The notes below the pieces were generated by a model. The model worked only from the letters and a program-made list of their open reading frames with translations. It had not been told where the DNA came from and did no database searches. From Actinomycetota bacterium (GTDB lineage Bacteria > Actinomycetota > Humimicrobiia > Humimicrobiales > Humimicrobiaceae), in the NCBI GenBank assembly GCA_023380915.1, contig JAMCSM010000206.1, positions 1-12,911 of the forward strand: 12,911 nucleotides of DNA, read 5' to 3'. Below are positions 1 through 7,274 of the stretch, in pieces. The position numbers and the translations under genes are program-made. Every line of letters starts with the position of its first letter. Position 1 is the stretch's first letter.

Positions 1-21
1 TTTCATTCTAGCCTTATTTTT
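1..21 (+). repeat. Left arm of 21-bp inverted repeat
   Basis: Its reverse complement matches positions 287-307 at 20 of 21 bases; the outer 12 bases (tttcattctagc) match exactly. The two arms enclose the cyclase remnant. The left arm carries an in-frame TAG (9-11) just before the recognisable cyclase residues begin. It could be a short invertible or mobile unit, or a fold-back artefact if this is a contig end. Confidence 0.75.
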
Positions 22-269
22 CACCTGAAACTGCAGATTATCTTATTTCTAAAGAGATAAAAGCAGTAGGTGCAGATACACCAACATTAGATGGGCCAGA
101 ACAGAATGCAGCTTTTCATAAAAAGATGTTATCGCCTGGTATTGTCATAATTGAAGCATTAGTTAATCTTAAGCAGCTTGTTGGAAAAAGAATGTTTTTT
201 AGTGCACTGCCTCTAAATATCAAAGGTGCAGACGGCAGTCCCGTTAGGGCAGTAGCAGTTGAAATTTAA
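12..269 (+). pseudogene. Cyclase / kynurenine-formamidase-like hydrolase, C-terminal remnant
   Basis: An open frame of 85 codons runs from just after an in-frame TAG at 9-11 to TAA at 267-269. It reads like the C-terminal third of cyclase-family (PF04199) metal hydrolases: SPETADYL, GADTPTLD, then a His and a Glu twelve residues apart (HKKML...IIEALVNL), as for the C-terminal metal ligands of the family, and the typical ending ALPLNIKGADGSPVRAVAV. The N-terminal HxGTHxDxPxH metal-binding part is absent, so this fragment cannot be an active enzyme on its own. Family members hydrolyse amides such as N-formylkynurenine or related cyclic substrates. The real gene may continue left of the window, but the stop inside the repeat arm argues for truncation or an assembly join at position 12. 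It lies on the same strand as the catabolic genes that follow and may once have belonged to them. The family call is firm; its state is less so. Confidence 0.75.
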
Positions 270-286
270 AATAAAAAAATAAATTT

Positions 287-307
287 AAAAATAAAGCTAG
301 AATGAAA
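287..307 (-). repeat. Right arm of 21-bp inverted repeat
   Basis: It is the inverted copy of 1-21 with one mismatch (ataaag here against ataagg in the complement of the left arm). It lies 17 bases after the cyclase stop codon. It has no U-rich tail, and the partner arm is about 270 bases away, so it is not a transcription terminator. Confidence 0.75.
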
Positions 308-400
308 ATTATGGTTGAGATGGAATAAAAAAATGAAGGAAGGTAGGTTAGAAACTCTTAAAACTATTTGATCAATTGCACAAATCTAAAATTTAATTAA

Positions 401-429
401 TTGAAAATAAAAATGTAATTTTTTACATT
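401..429 (+). promoter_or_regulatory. Candidate promoter for the catabolic cluster
   Basis: TTGAAA (401-406, five of six matches to the -35 consensus) is followed after 17 bases by TACATT (424-429, four of six matches to the -10 consensus). It lies about 50 bases upstream of the aldolase start, with a purine-rich leader between. The AT-richness of this 170-base gap makes chance matches likely, so this is a candidate only. Confidence 0.4.
412..429. promoter_or_regulatory. Operator-like palindrome overlapping the promoter
   Basis: AATGTAA (412-418) and TTACATT (423-429) form a perfect 7-base inverted repeat with a 4-base centre. It covers the end of the spacer and the whole proposed -10 element, a usual place for a repressor site of a sugar-responsive regulator. 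No regulator gene is in the window. A half-similar arrangement (GTAA, 10 bases, TTAC) occurs upstream of the kinase at 2287-2304. Confidence 0.4.
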
Positions 430-477
430 ATAGAAGAAATAATATTTTATAAATAAATTATAAAAAAGGAGCCCGAT

Positions 478-1284
478 GTGTCTTTTTTTGGAAAAGAAGT
501 AAGAATGAGGAGACTTTTTAACCAAAAGTCTGGAAAGATACTAGTAATTGCCTTGGATCATGCTATAGGCTGGGGAGTTATTGAAGGTATTAGTAAAATT
601 AATGAGACAATGCAAAAAATAATTACAGCTGAGCCAGATGCCATCACAATGCAAAAAGGAATTATAGATAAATGCTATAGTAATTTTTCTTCTAAAATTC
701 CTTTTATCTTAAAGGCAACTTCATTTGCCCCATTTCATCCAACATATGATGCACAAATAGCTGATATTGAGGAAGCAATTAGGCTGGGGGCAGATGCTAT
801 TGCAATTGGTTGTACTGTTTGCGGACCGGAACAGGCGGAACTTCTAAAGCAGTTAGGAAAAATTACAAAAATTGCTGAATCTTATGGTATGCCTACAGTA
901 TCTCATATTTACCCTAAAGGCAATCTTATAGAAGAGAAAGATAGATATTTAGAAAAGTATGTTTCTTATGCAGCAAGGGCAGCTGCTGAACTTGGTGTAG
1001 ATATAGTCAAGACCTTTTATACTGGTGATCCTGAATCATATAGAAAAGTTATCGAGTCATGTCCAGCTAAAGTTGTAGTATCGGGTGGACCTAAGTTGCC
1101 TAACTTAAAAGATGTCCTTGTTATGACAAAAGATGCCATGGATATGGGGGCATACGGTGTTACTTATGGAAGAAATGTTTGGCAATCAGCTGACCCTGTA
1201 AAAATAGTCAAAGGGTTAAAGATGATTATTCATGAAAATAAAAGCGTGGAAGATGTTATGGAATTTTTAGAAGAAAGTAATTAA
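478..1284 (+). CDS. Class I (Schiff-base) aldolase, archaeal FBA / DhnA-LsrF family
   Basis: The 268-residue product is a TIM-barrel aldolase of the DhnA family (COG1830), which includes archaeal-type fructose-bisphosphate aldolase, LsrF and related lyases. It has the barrel start VIALDHA (Asp27), HIYPKG with Tyr145 at the place of the archaeal aldolase catalytic Tyr, Schiff-base Lys178 in DIVKTFYTGDP, and phosphate-binding VSGGPK (201-206) and GRNVWQ (231-236). Length is normal for the family. The start is GTG with AAGGAG at 466-471, six bases upstream; the ATG at 476 is out of frame. It probably cleaves a phosphorylated ketose to dihydroxyacetone phosphate plus an aldehyde in the cytoplasm. 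As first gene of the cluster, with an FGGY kinase downstream, it is more likely a dedicated catabolic aldolase than the glycolytic one. LsrF-type thiolase chemistry is less likely because Tyr145 is present. The family is sure; the substrate is unknown. Confidence 0.88.
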   Translation: MSFFGKEVRMRRLFNQKSGKILVIALDHAIGWGVIEGISKINETMQKIITAEPDAITMQKGIIDKCYSNFSSKIPFILKATSFAPFHPTYDAQIADIEEAIRLGADAIAIGCTVCGPEQAELLKQLGKITKIAESYGMPTVSHIYPKGNLIEEKDRYLEKYVSYAARAAAELGVDIVKTFYTGDPESYRKVIESCPAKVVVSGGPKLPNLKDVLVMTKDAMDMGAYGVTYGRNVWQSADPVKIVKGLKMIIHENKSVEDVMEFLEESN

Positions 1285-1297
1285 AAGGAGACTATTT

Positions 1298-1438
1298 GTG
1301 AAACCAGTAATAGGAATAACAATGAGGGATGCTGCTGGAATTGGGCCTGAGTTGATTCTAATTGCAGGGAAGGATATTGCAGACGAATCCATTTTCAAAA
1401 AATCATTAAAAATATGTTCAGAATCAATAAATAAATAA
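1298..1438 (+). pseudogene. pdxA/pdxA2-like dehydrogenase remnant with internal deletion
   Basis: A GTG start with a strong site (AAAGGAG, 1284-1290) opens a 46-codon frame ending at 1438. The first ~20 residues (VKPVIGITMRDAAGIGPELI) match the N-terminus of PdxA-family 4-hydroxythreonine-4-phosphate / threonate-4-phosphate dehydrogenases (usual form KPxIGITMGDPAGIGPE). The rest, IAGKDIADESIFKKSLKICS, resembles the extreme C-terminus of the same family (DIAGKGIADE.SL..ALKL). The simplest reading is an in-frame internal deletion of roughly 280 residues from a ~330-residue gene, leaving start and stop intact. The Asp and Pro to Arg and Ala changes in the first motif also suggest relaxed selection. 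PdxA2 proteins act in four-carbon sugar-acid catabolism, so the ancestral cluster may have handled such a substrate. It sits 13 bases after the aldolase gene and 9 before the next. The N-terminal match is good; the C-terminal match is by eye. Confidence 0.65.
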
Positions 1439-1447
1439 AGGTTTAAA

Positions 1448-2209
1448 ATGGAATATATTAACTTAAGTTTTGAAGAGTTAAAAAAAATAAATCCCAATGA
1501 TGTTATAATACTACTTCCTGTAGGATCACTGGAAGTTCATGGCCCATATCTGCCATTTGGGTCTGATGTTTACATTGCAGAAGCTTTTTCATTTTTAATC
1601 GAGCAAAAGATAAAATCTATTATAATGCCCTCTATATATTACAGCTACTCTGGAGTGACAAAAGAAATACATGGAAGCATCAGTATCGATATAGTTGCTG
1701 TTTCCAACTACTTAGAAAACATACTTACAAATTTGATTGAACTTAAATTTAAAAAAATACTGCTTATTAATATACATAAGGATAATGATTCATTAATAAA
1801 ACTGTCTATTTCCAAAATTTTTGATAAGACAAATATTCCGGTTATGTATATTAATCCTTATGAAAATTTTTCAAAGCATAACAGTGTTATTTTCAGTAAA
1901 AGAAGTAATTCCTATAAGGAAACATCATTGATACTTGCAAGTTTAAAAATACTTGGTAAGCAATTGGAAATAAAAAAAGTAGATTATAAAAAATCTGGTT
2001 ATGAAAAACCAATTTTTATTCAGAAACTTCGAAATGTTGGCTACATAAGGTTTGATTATAAAAATGAATTTGAACACCTAAGCCCGGAGGATGGGGTATC
2101 TATTGATGAAGGTATGAAATATATGGAAGTTGCAAGAGATGAAGTTTTAAAAGAATTAAAATATCTAGATGATTATTTAAATTACCTGAAAAAGAACAGT
2201 AAATTATAA
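1448..2209 (+). CDS. Creatininase-family metal-dependent hydrolase, divergent
   Basis: This 253-residue protein belongs to the creatininase family (PF02633), whose members are binuclear-metal amidohydrolases or related enzymes such as MftE. The N-terminal motif PVGSLEVHGPYLPFGSD supplies the expected ligands Glu29, His31 and Asp40; HGSISI follows at 75-80. The usual NGHGGN loop is altered to NIHKDND (108-114): His110 is kept and Asp112 stands where creatininase itself has a Glu ligand. A KETS segment (157-160) matches the family's conserved Glu-Thr-Ser. ATG start with AAAGG at 1437-1441, overlapping the pdxA-remnant stop, six bases away, so translation may be coupled to it. It may open a lactone or amide in the catabolic route; that is inference. 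The altered loop could mean a changed substrate or metal preference. Family assignment good, function unknown. Confidence 0.78.
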   Translation: MEYINLSFEELKKINPNDVIILLPVGSLEVHGPYLPFGSDVYIAEAFSFLIEQKIKSIIMPSIYYSYSGVTKEIHGSISIDIVAVSNYLENILTNLIELKFKKILLINIHKDNDSLIKLSISKIFDKTNIPVMYINPYENFSKHNSVIFSKRSNSYKETSLILASLKILGKQLEIKKVDYKKSGYEKPIFIQKLRNVGYIRFDYKNEFEHLSPEDGVSIDEGMKYMEVARDEVLKELKYLDDYLNYLKKNSKL

Positions 2210-2316
2210 AATCAGCTGATTTCTAAGTAGCCTGATTAATATATTTATATCATATCTTTTGGTTGCAAAAATTATTAAGCACAAATGTAAAAGAAATATC
2301 TTACGGGTGATATAAA
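2210..2316 (+). other. 107-base gap upstream of the kinase gene
   Basis: It begins with a perfect 14-base palindrome (aaatcagctgattt, 2209-2222) that has no loop and no U-run, so it is not a convincing terminator. Further on, GTAA (2287-2290) and TTAC (2301-2304) form a short inverted repeat recalling half of the palindrome upstream of the aldolase. The kinase ribosome binding site GGGTGA lies at 2305-2310. No clear promoter is seen. Confidence 0.35.
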
Positions 2317-3834
2317 TTGAGTTTAATGGGTATTGATGTAGGTACAACAGGATCTAAAGTAGTGGTATTCAGCAAATCAGGGCAAGTAATTGCACACGAA
2401 TACCAGGAATATTCTTTGATTCACCCCGAACAAGGATGGATGGAGCTTGATGCTGAATCCATCTGGGTGATTATAAAAAAATTGATAATAAAAGCTACTG
2501 CCAATGTTAAGAAAGATTCTGTTAAAGCTTTCAGCATTTCATGCCAGGGAGAAGCAGTTATCCCTGTAGATAAAGGTGGAAACAGCCTTTACAATGCTAT
2601 AGTTACATTTGATGCAAGGACATCTGAACAGTACGAATTCTGGCTTAATAATTTTGGCAAAGAAAAAGTTTTTGAAATAACAGGAATGCCTCTTCATCCT
2701 ATGTATAGTATTAACAAGATAATGTGGGTTAAGAAAAACTTACCCGATATATTTAAGAGAGCAAATAAGTTTTTATGTTTTGAGGATTTCATATTTTTTA
2801 AGTTTGGACTGGCACCAACAATAAGCTACTGCCTTGCTTCAAGAACCATGGCTTTTGATGTCATAAAAAAAGTTTGGTCGGAAGAAATTTTAAGGACAGC
2901 ACAAATAAGTTCAGATTATTTTTCAAATCCCATACCTTCAGGAGAAGTAATTGGTGAGATTAATACCAAAATAGCCAAAGAAGTAGGACTCGCCGGCAAT
3001 GTGGTTGGTGTTGCTGGAGGGCATGACCAGGGTTGCGGTGCATTTGGTTCAGGAATTATTGCCGAAGGAATGGCGATTAATGCCTGTGGTACATCTGATG
3101 TTATATGCACTATTTTTAATAAGCCAAAATTAAATAAAAAGATGCTTGAAAATAATTATCCCTGTTATCCATATGTGATGAAAGATAAATATATGACGAT
3201 AACATTTAATCTAACAGGAGGTCTGCTTCTCAGGTGGTACAGGGATACATTCTGCTATGAGGAGAAACTAATGGCAGAAAAAGAAAATAAAAGCACATAT
3301 AAGATAATAGATGATGGCATCTATAATAAACCCGTAAATGTTTTTATACTTCCTCATTTTGTAGGGAGCGGAACACCATATCTTGATTCAGATTCAAAGG
3401 GTCTTATTATAGGTCTTGATTTAGAGACAGGAAAATCAAAGTTATCAAGAGCAATCCTTGAAAGCAATGTATATGATCTTATGTTTAACCTGGAAAAACT
3501 CCAACTTTGTGGCATTGTTGTAAATGAAATAATTGCAATAGGTGGTGGTGCAGTATCAAAAAAATGGTTGAAAATAAAATCAGATATATTAAACAAGGAA
3601 ATTACTACTTTAAAAAACCATGAAGCTGCAAGCCTAGGGGCTGCTTTACTTGCAGGGCTAGCTATTGGCAAGTATTCTTCTTATAAAGATGCTGTAGAAA
3701 GTACCATAGAAAGGAATAAATATATCAAACCTGATAAAAAAATCTATGGGGCTTATAAGGAAAGATATTTAATTTATAAAGATTTATATGAAAGTAATAA
3801 GGCAATTCTTCATAGGATAAGTAATTTAAGGTGA
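2317..3834 (+). CDS. FGGY-family carbohydrate kinase, xylulokinase-like
   Basis: The 505-residue product transfers phosphate from ATP to a sugar or polyol in the cytoplasm. FGGY landmarks in order: phosphate-1 loop DVGTTGSK (7-14), substrate-region FDARTSEQ (98-105), catalytic base Asp237 in AGGHDQG, phosphate-2 motif CGTSD (257-261), the late GSGTPYLD (350-357) and the ATP-binding AIGGGA (407-412), ending with HEAASLGAALLAG. Length is standard. The TTG start is supported by GGGTGA at 2305-2310, six bases upstream; an in-frame ATG three codons later is a possible alternative. The 107-base gap upstream is the largest inside the cluster. Next to a class I aldolase and an isomerase, it likely makes the phosphorylated ketose that the aldolase cleaves. 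FGGY specificity (xylulose, ribulose, rhamnulose, fuculose, AI-2, erythritol) cannot be read from motifs. Confidence 0.9.
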   Translation: MSLMGIDVGTTGSKVVVFSKSGQVIAHEYQEYSLIHPEQGWMELDAESIWVIIKKLIIKATANVKKDSVKAFSISCQGEAVIPVDKGGNSLYNAIVTFDARTSEQYEFWLNNFGKEKVFEITGMPLHPMYSINKIMWVKKNLPDIFKRANKFLCFEDFIFFKFGLAPTISYCLASRTMAFDVIKKVWSEEILRTAQISSDYFSNPIPSGEVIGEINTKIAKEVGLAGNVVGVAGGHDQGCGAFGSGIIAEGMAINACGTSDVICTIFNKPKLNKKMLENNYPCYPYVMKDKYMTITFNLTGGLLLRWYRDTFCYEEKLMAEKENKSTYKIIDDGIYNKPVNVFILPHFVGSGTPYLDSDSKGLIIGLDLETGKSKLSRAILESNVYDLMFNLEKLQLCGIVVNEIIAIGGGAVSKKWLKIKSDILNKEITTLKNHEAASLGAALLAGLAIGKYSSYKDAVESTIERNKYIKPDKKIYGAYKERYLIYKDLYESNKAILHRISNLR

Positions 3835-3854
3835 ATTTGAAAGGAGATAAGAAA

Positions 3855-4859
3855 ATGGAAAAACTACCATGGAATATATCAGCCGGGGTTTGGTTTATAG
3901 AAAGCACTGGTGGTGATAGGTTCACATCCAAGTTTAAAGAAGGTATAGGTATTAAGGAAAGAATAAAACTTCTGGGTGATTCAAATCTAGTAAATGGAAT
4001 CGAGATACATTACCCTTATGAAGTGACAGAGAAATCCTTTGACGAGATAAGAAATGTAGCTAAAGATTATAATTTAAAAATATTGACTGTTATCCCGGGA
4101 CTTTTTAATGAAATGGAATTTAAAAATGGGTCACTTAGCTCTCCCAATGAAAAAACGAGGAAAAAAGCAATAGATAGGATTATAACTTCAATAAAAATGA
4201 ATGAGGAATTAAAAAAGAGTGAAGAGGGCGGCGAGTTTGCGATATTCTGGCCGGCTGCTGATGGTACTACCTATCCATTTGACTCAAACCATATTGTAAA
4301 AAGAAATTTAATAAGGCAAGGTTTACTGGAAGCTCTAAAAAATACAAATGGAAATCTTGTAATTGAACACAAGCCATCAGATCCGGCAGCAAAAACCTAT
4401 TTTGGCACCACAAGTGAGGCAATATTGTTAGTAAAATACTTAAGGGATCAAATCAAGAATAATGACAGGATAGGTATAAATCCCGAAATGGCTCACCTTT
4501 TAATGGCTGACGCTTCTCTTGGATATGATATAAGCTATTTAATTGAAGAAAAAATGTTGTTTCATACCCACTGGAATACCTGCAGAAGAAGAGGGGCAGA
4601 TACGGATATGATAGTTGGTACAGATAATTTTTATGAAACGATGGAAGTATTTTACTGGTTGAAAAGATATAACTATGATAAATGGCTAGGGCTGGACCTA
4701 ATGCCTAAAAATGAAAATAGCATAGAAGCAGTAAGAGTATCAATACAAGCTATGACCTTTATGTATAATAAGATACTTGATATATACGATGAGGTAACTG
4801 GATTTATAGATACTGGAAAAGAAGATGTGACTGAGTTGTATAAATATATATTTAAATGA
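3855..4859 (+). CDS. Xylose-isomerase-type TIM-barrel sugar isomerase
   Basis: The 334-residue protein belongs to the AP-endonuclease-2/xylose-isomerase-like barrel superfamily and resembles bacterial sugar isomerases of the rhamnose/xylose isomerase type. Metal-site segments appear in the expected order: Glu171 in VIEHKP, Glu211 and His214 in NPEMAH, the HTHWN segment (237-241), and Asp281 in LDLMP. WPAADGTTYPF (132-142) is a further typical substrate-side segment. It probably interconverts an aldose and ketose using a divalent metal. The ATG at 3855 is chosen because AAGGAG (3841-3846) lies eight bases upstream; an in-frame GTG at 3831, overlapping the kinase stop, has no suitable site and would add eight residues unlike the family. 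It follows the kinase by 20 bases, so both are probably co-transcribed: isomerise, phosphorylate, cleave. An epimerase role is the main alternative. Confidence 0.82.
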   Translation: MEKLPWNISAGVWFIESTGGDRFTSKFKEGIGIKERIKLLGDSNLVNGIEIHYPYEVTEKSFDEIRNVAKDYNLKILTVIPGLFNEMEFKNGSLSSPNEKTRKKAIDRIITSIKMNEELKKSEEGGEFAIFWPAADGTTYPFDSNHIVKRNLIRQGLLEALKNTNGNLVIEHKPSDPAAKTYFGTTSEAILLVKYLRDQIKNNDRIGINPEMAHLLMADASLGYDISYLIEEKMLFHTHWNTCRRRGADTDMIVGTDNFYETMEVFYWLKRYNYDKWLGLDLMPKNENSIEAVRVSIQAMTFMYNKILDIYDEVTGFIDTGKEDVTELYKYIFK

Positions 4860-4924
4860 CTTCTTAGATTAAATTGATGGGGAAATATCATAATAAATAG
4901 CAAGCTTTGGAAATTTGTGGTTAT

Positions 4925-6187
4925 ATGATTGCAAGAGAAAGGATAAGAAAAGCAATTGACCATGAGCAGCCGGATAAACTTCCTGTAGATTTTGGCGGTA
5001 TGCTTGGAACAGGAATAAATGCAAGTGTTGTATATAAGTTGAGGCAGTATTTTGGTTTGGATAGGCCAGAAACTCCAGTAAAAATAATAGAGCCGTTTCA
5101 AATGCTTGGGGAAATAAAAGATGATTTGAGAGAAATAATAGGAATTGATACTGTTCCATTGCTTGGAAGTAAAAATTTCTTTGGTTTTGAAAACGATAAT
5201 TGGAAAGAGTGGCAATTATGGGATGGAACTCCAGTACTGGTGGCTGGAAAGTTTAATACAAAAGTCCAAGATGATGGAAGCATATTTATGTATGCACAAG
5301 GTGACACAAATTTTCCACCTGCAGCAAAGATGCCCTTTAAAGGGTATTATTTCGATTTAATTTTAAGACAGGAAAAGATTGATGATTCAAACTTAAAAAT
5401 TGAAGACAATGTAGAGGAGTTCAGCATTTTCCCGGATGATGAATTAAACTATATAAAAAAACAGGCATTGGATTTGTATAAAAATACCGGTTATTCCATT
5501 TTTGCAAGTCTTGTTCAATCTGGCTTTGGTGATCCTGCCTTGGTCCCTGGTCCAACTCTTAAAAATCCTAAAGGCTTAAGAGATCTTGCCGAATGGTATA
5601 TGTCTTTAATAACCCGGAAAGAATTTGTAAGAAAAATATTTGAAAGGCAATGTGAAATTGCTTTTGAAAATTACAAAAGAATTCATGAACAGGTTGGAGA
5701 GTTAATTGATGTTGTTTTTATTACTGGTACAGATTTTGGAAGTCAAAACAGCCTTTTTATTTCTAAAGAATTATATAGGGATTTATTTAAGCCTTTTCAT
5801 ATTAAAATTAATGAATGGATACATAACAATACTGCCTGGAAGACTTTTATACACAGCTGTGGCTCCGTTGAACCCCTAATGAAGGATTTTATAGAGGCAG
5901 GCTTTGATGTTTTTAACCCTGTACAGATATCTGCTTATGATATGGATCCTGCTATCTTAAAGAAAAAATATGGCAAAGATATAACTTTTTGGGGCGGAGG
6001 GGTAGATACACAAAAAGTACTTCCATTTGGAACGCCGGATGAAGTTAGAAAACATACTAAGAAAATGATTGATATATTTTTTAATGACAGCAGTGGATAT
6101 ATTTTCAATACTGTACATAATATCCAGGCAAATACACCTATAGAAAATGTAGTCTCTATGATAAACGTTATTGGAGAATATAGATAA
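4925..6187 (+). CDS. Uroporphyrinogen-decarboxylase-like protein (MtaA/CmuA-type superfamily)
   Basis: The 420-residue product belongs to the UroD superfamily (PF01208), which holds haem-pathway decarboxylases and corrinoid-linked methyltransferases. The N-terminus RERIRKAIDHEQPDKLPVDF is typical of the non-haem branch. HSCG (310-313), GGGVDT (357-362) and the late TVHNIQANTP with His398 are conserved C-terminal elements; the His-x-Cys pair resembles the zinc site of MtaA-type methyltransferases. At 420 residues it is longer than true UroD (~350). ATG 4925 is chosen from the family N-terminus although no strong ribosome binding site precedes it; TTG 4907 is the only further upstream option, after an in-frame TAG at 4898-4900. 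No haem gene and no corrinoid protein is nearby, so neither textbook role is supported. Its place between an isomerase and an oxidoreductase suggests a sugar-pathway role not predictable from homology. Confidence 0.8.
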   Translation: MIARERIRKAIDHEQPDKLPVDFGGMLGTGINASVVYKLRQYFGLDRPETPVKIIEPFQMLGEIKDDLREIIGIDTVPLLGSKNFFGFENDNWKEWQLWDGTPVLVAGKFNTKVQDDGSIFMYAQGDTNFPPAAKMPFKGYYFDLILRQEKIDDSNLKIEDNVEEFSIFPDDELNYIKKQALDLYKNTGYSIFASLVQSGFGDPALVPGPTLKNPKGLRDLAEWYMSLITRKEFVRKIFERQCEIAFENYKRIHEQVGELIDVVFITGTDFGSQNSLFISKELYRDLFKPFHIKINEWIHNNTAWKTFIHSCGSVEPLMKDFIEAGFDVFNPVQISAYDMDPAILKKKYGKDITFWGGGVDTQKVLPFGTPDEVRKHTKKMIDIFFNDSSGYIFNTVHNIQANTPIENVVSMINVIGEYR

Positions 6188-6257
6188 AATAATCTTAATT
6201 TGCAAATATTTGTCATATTTTTAAGGCAATTATAATCTTTAAAACAGGAGAATTTCA

Positions 6258-7274
6258 TTGACTAAAAAACTTGGGGTAGGGATTATAGGCTGCGGTAAGG
6301 CTGGACTATATCATTCTTACTGGTATTCAAAAAATGAAAATTGCAGGCTGGTTGGTTTTTATAACAGAACACAAGAGAAAGCAGAAAGGCTGGCAGATAA
6401 ATACGGCGCCAGGTGTTACAAAGAATGGAAAGAATTGGCTGAGAGCCCAGATGTGGATGTAATAAGTTTATGTACACCGATCAATCAACACTGCGAACAG
6501 GCAATTTTTGCATTGAATTTAAAAAAACATGTATTGTGTGAAAAACCAATGGCATCAAATACTGAAGAATGCAAAAAGATGGTAAAGGCTGCTGATAAAA
6601 ATATTGTAAATTTTGGTGTTTTTTTTAATATGAGATTTCACCCTGTAATAGAGGCTGTAAATAAAATTGTTCCTCATATTGGTAAGATTCTCAGTATCAG
6701 TATGAGCTTCCAGTTTAATAGAAAGGAATTAGGCTGGAGAGGAAATCCGGAAATTGGTACTGGTGCACTAATGGAGCTAGGAACCCATGCTGTTGATCTG
6801 GCAATACAGTGGGCAGGCAATATTGAAAGAGTATATGGCGAAATAGGCAGATTTAAAAACAACAGTTGCTGTGACGACCATGCTTTTGCATTATGTAAAT
6901 TTAATAGTGGTTCGCTGGGATGTTTTTATAACAGTTATAATGACCCTAGTTTTTATAGTGAGCAGGTTGAGGGATTGATAGGCCAGATTTTAGGCAAAGA
7001 GAATAAAATTTGTTTTCTTTTAAATTCATATGACCCTGACAGAAACAGGGTTTTTACGATAAAAGATAATCTCAAACAAGAGATTGCTTTGAGAAAAGCA
7101 AAAGAAAATGATAAAGTTTACCCTGGCCATATGGATAGCTTTGCTATATTAATAAACAATTTTATTAATTCTATATTAGAAAATAAAAAATTTACTCCTT
7201 CAGGAATAGATGGTCTTAAAGCAATAGAATTTGTTGAAAAAGCTTATAAAAACAAATTAAAGGATAACAATTGA
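6258..7274 (+). CDS. Gfo/Idh/MocA-family NAD(P)-dependent oxidoreductase
   Basis: The 338-residue enzyme has an N-terminal Rossmann fold (GIIGCGKAG, residues 8-16), the diagnostic CEKPMA (94-99) whose Lys is catalytic in the family, and GTGALMELGTHAVDLAIQ (167-184), where His177 and Asp180 match the conserved active-site His/Asp region. Members oxidise or reduce sugars, inositols or their derivatives at a hydroxyl carbon with NAD(P). The TTG start follows CAGGAG (6245-6250) by seven bases. Its stop overlaps the next gene's TTG start in the four bases TTGA (7271-7274), so the two are translationally coupled and probably act in the same step or on successive intermediates. A soluble cytoplasmic protein is expected, as no signal peptide is visible. 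The family is certain; the substrate is not. Confidence 0.9.
   Translation: MTKKLGVGIIGCGKAGLYHSYWYSKNENCRLVGFYNRTQEKAERLADKYGARCYKEWKELAESPDVDVISLCTPINQHCEQAIFALNLKKHVLCEKPMASNTEECKKMVKAADKNIVNFGVFFNMRFHPVIEAVNKIVPHIGKILSISMSFQFNRKELGWRGNPEIGTGALMELGTHAVDLAIQWAGNIERVYGEIGRFKNNSCCDDHAFALCKFNSGSLGCFYNSYNDPSFYSEQVEGLIGQILGKENKICFLLNSYDPDRNRVFTIKDNLKQEIALRKAKENDKVYPGHMDSFAILINNFINSILENKKFTPSGIDGLKAIEFVEKAYKNKLKDNN

Noticed and set aside
334..372. A 12-codon frame (MKEGRLETLKTI) upstream of the aldolase
   Set aside because: It has a purine-rich approach, but it is too short to assign, lies ahead of the proposed promoter and shows no leader-peptide pattern.
2209..2222. A 14-bp perfect palindrome after the creatininase gene as a terminator
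   Set aside because: It has no loop and no U-run; it may be a chance palindrome or a minor protein site.
3354..3671. A 105-codon - strand frame inside the kinase gene, and similar antisense frames at 8922-9344, 7840-8130 and 5935-6258
   Set aside because: They lie fully or mostly within well-recognised + strand genes and show no family motifs; they are antisense by-products of codon use.
3831..3854. GTG at 3831 as isomerase start
   Set aside because: No suitable ribosome site precedes it, while ATG 3855 has AAGGAG eight bases upstream.
4673..5215. A 180-codon open frame on the - strand across the isomerase/UroD-like junction
   Set aside because: It overlaps two strongly supported + strand genes, its translation is Phe/Ser/Tyr-rich as expected for the antisense of AT-rich coding DNA, and it has no recognisable motif.
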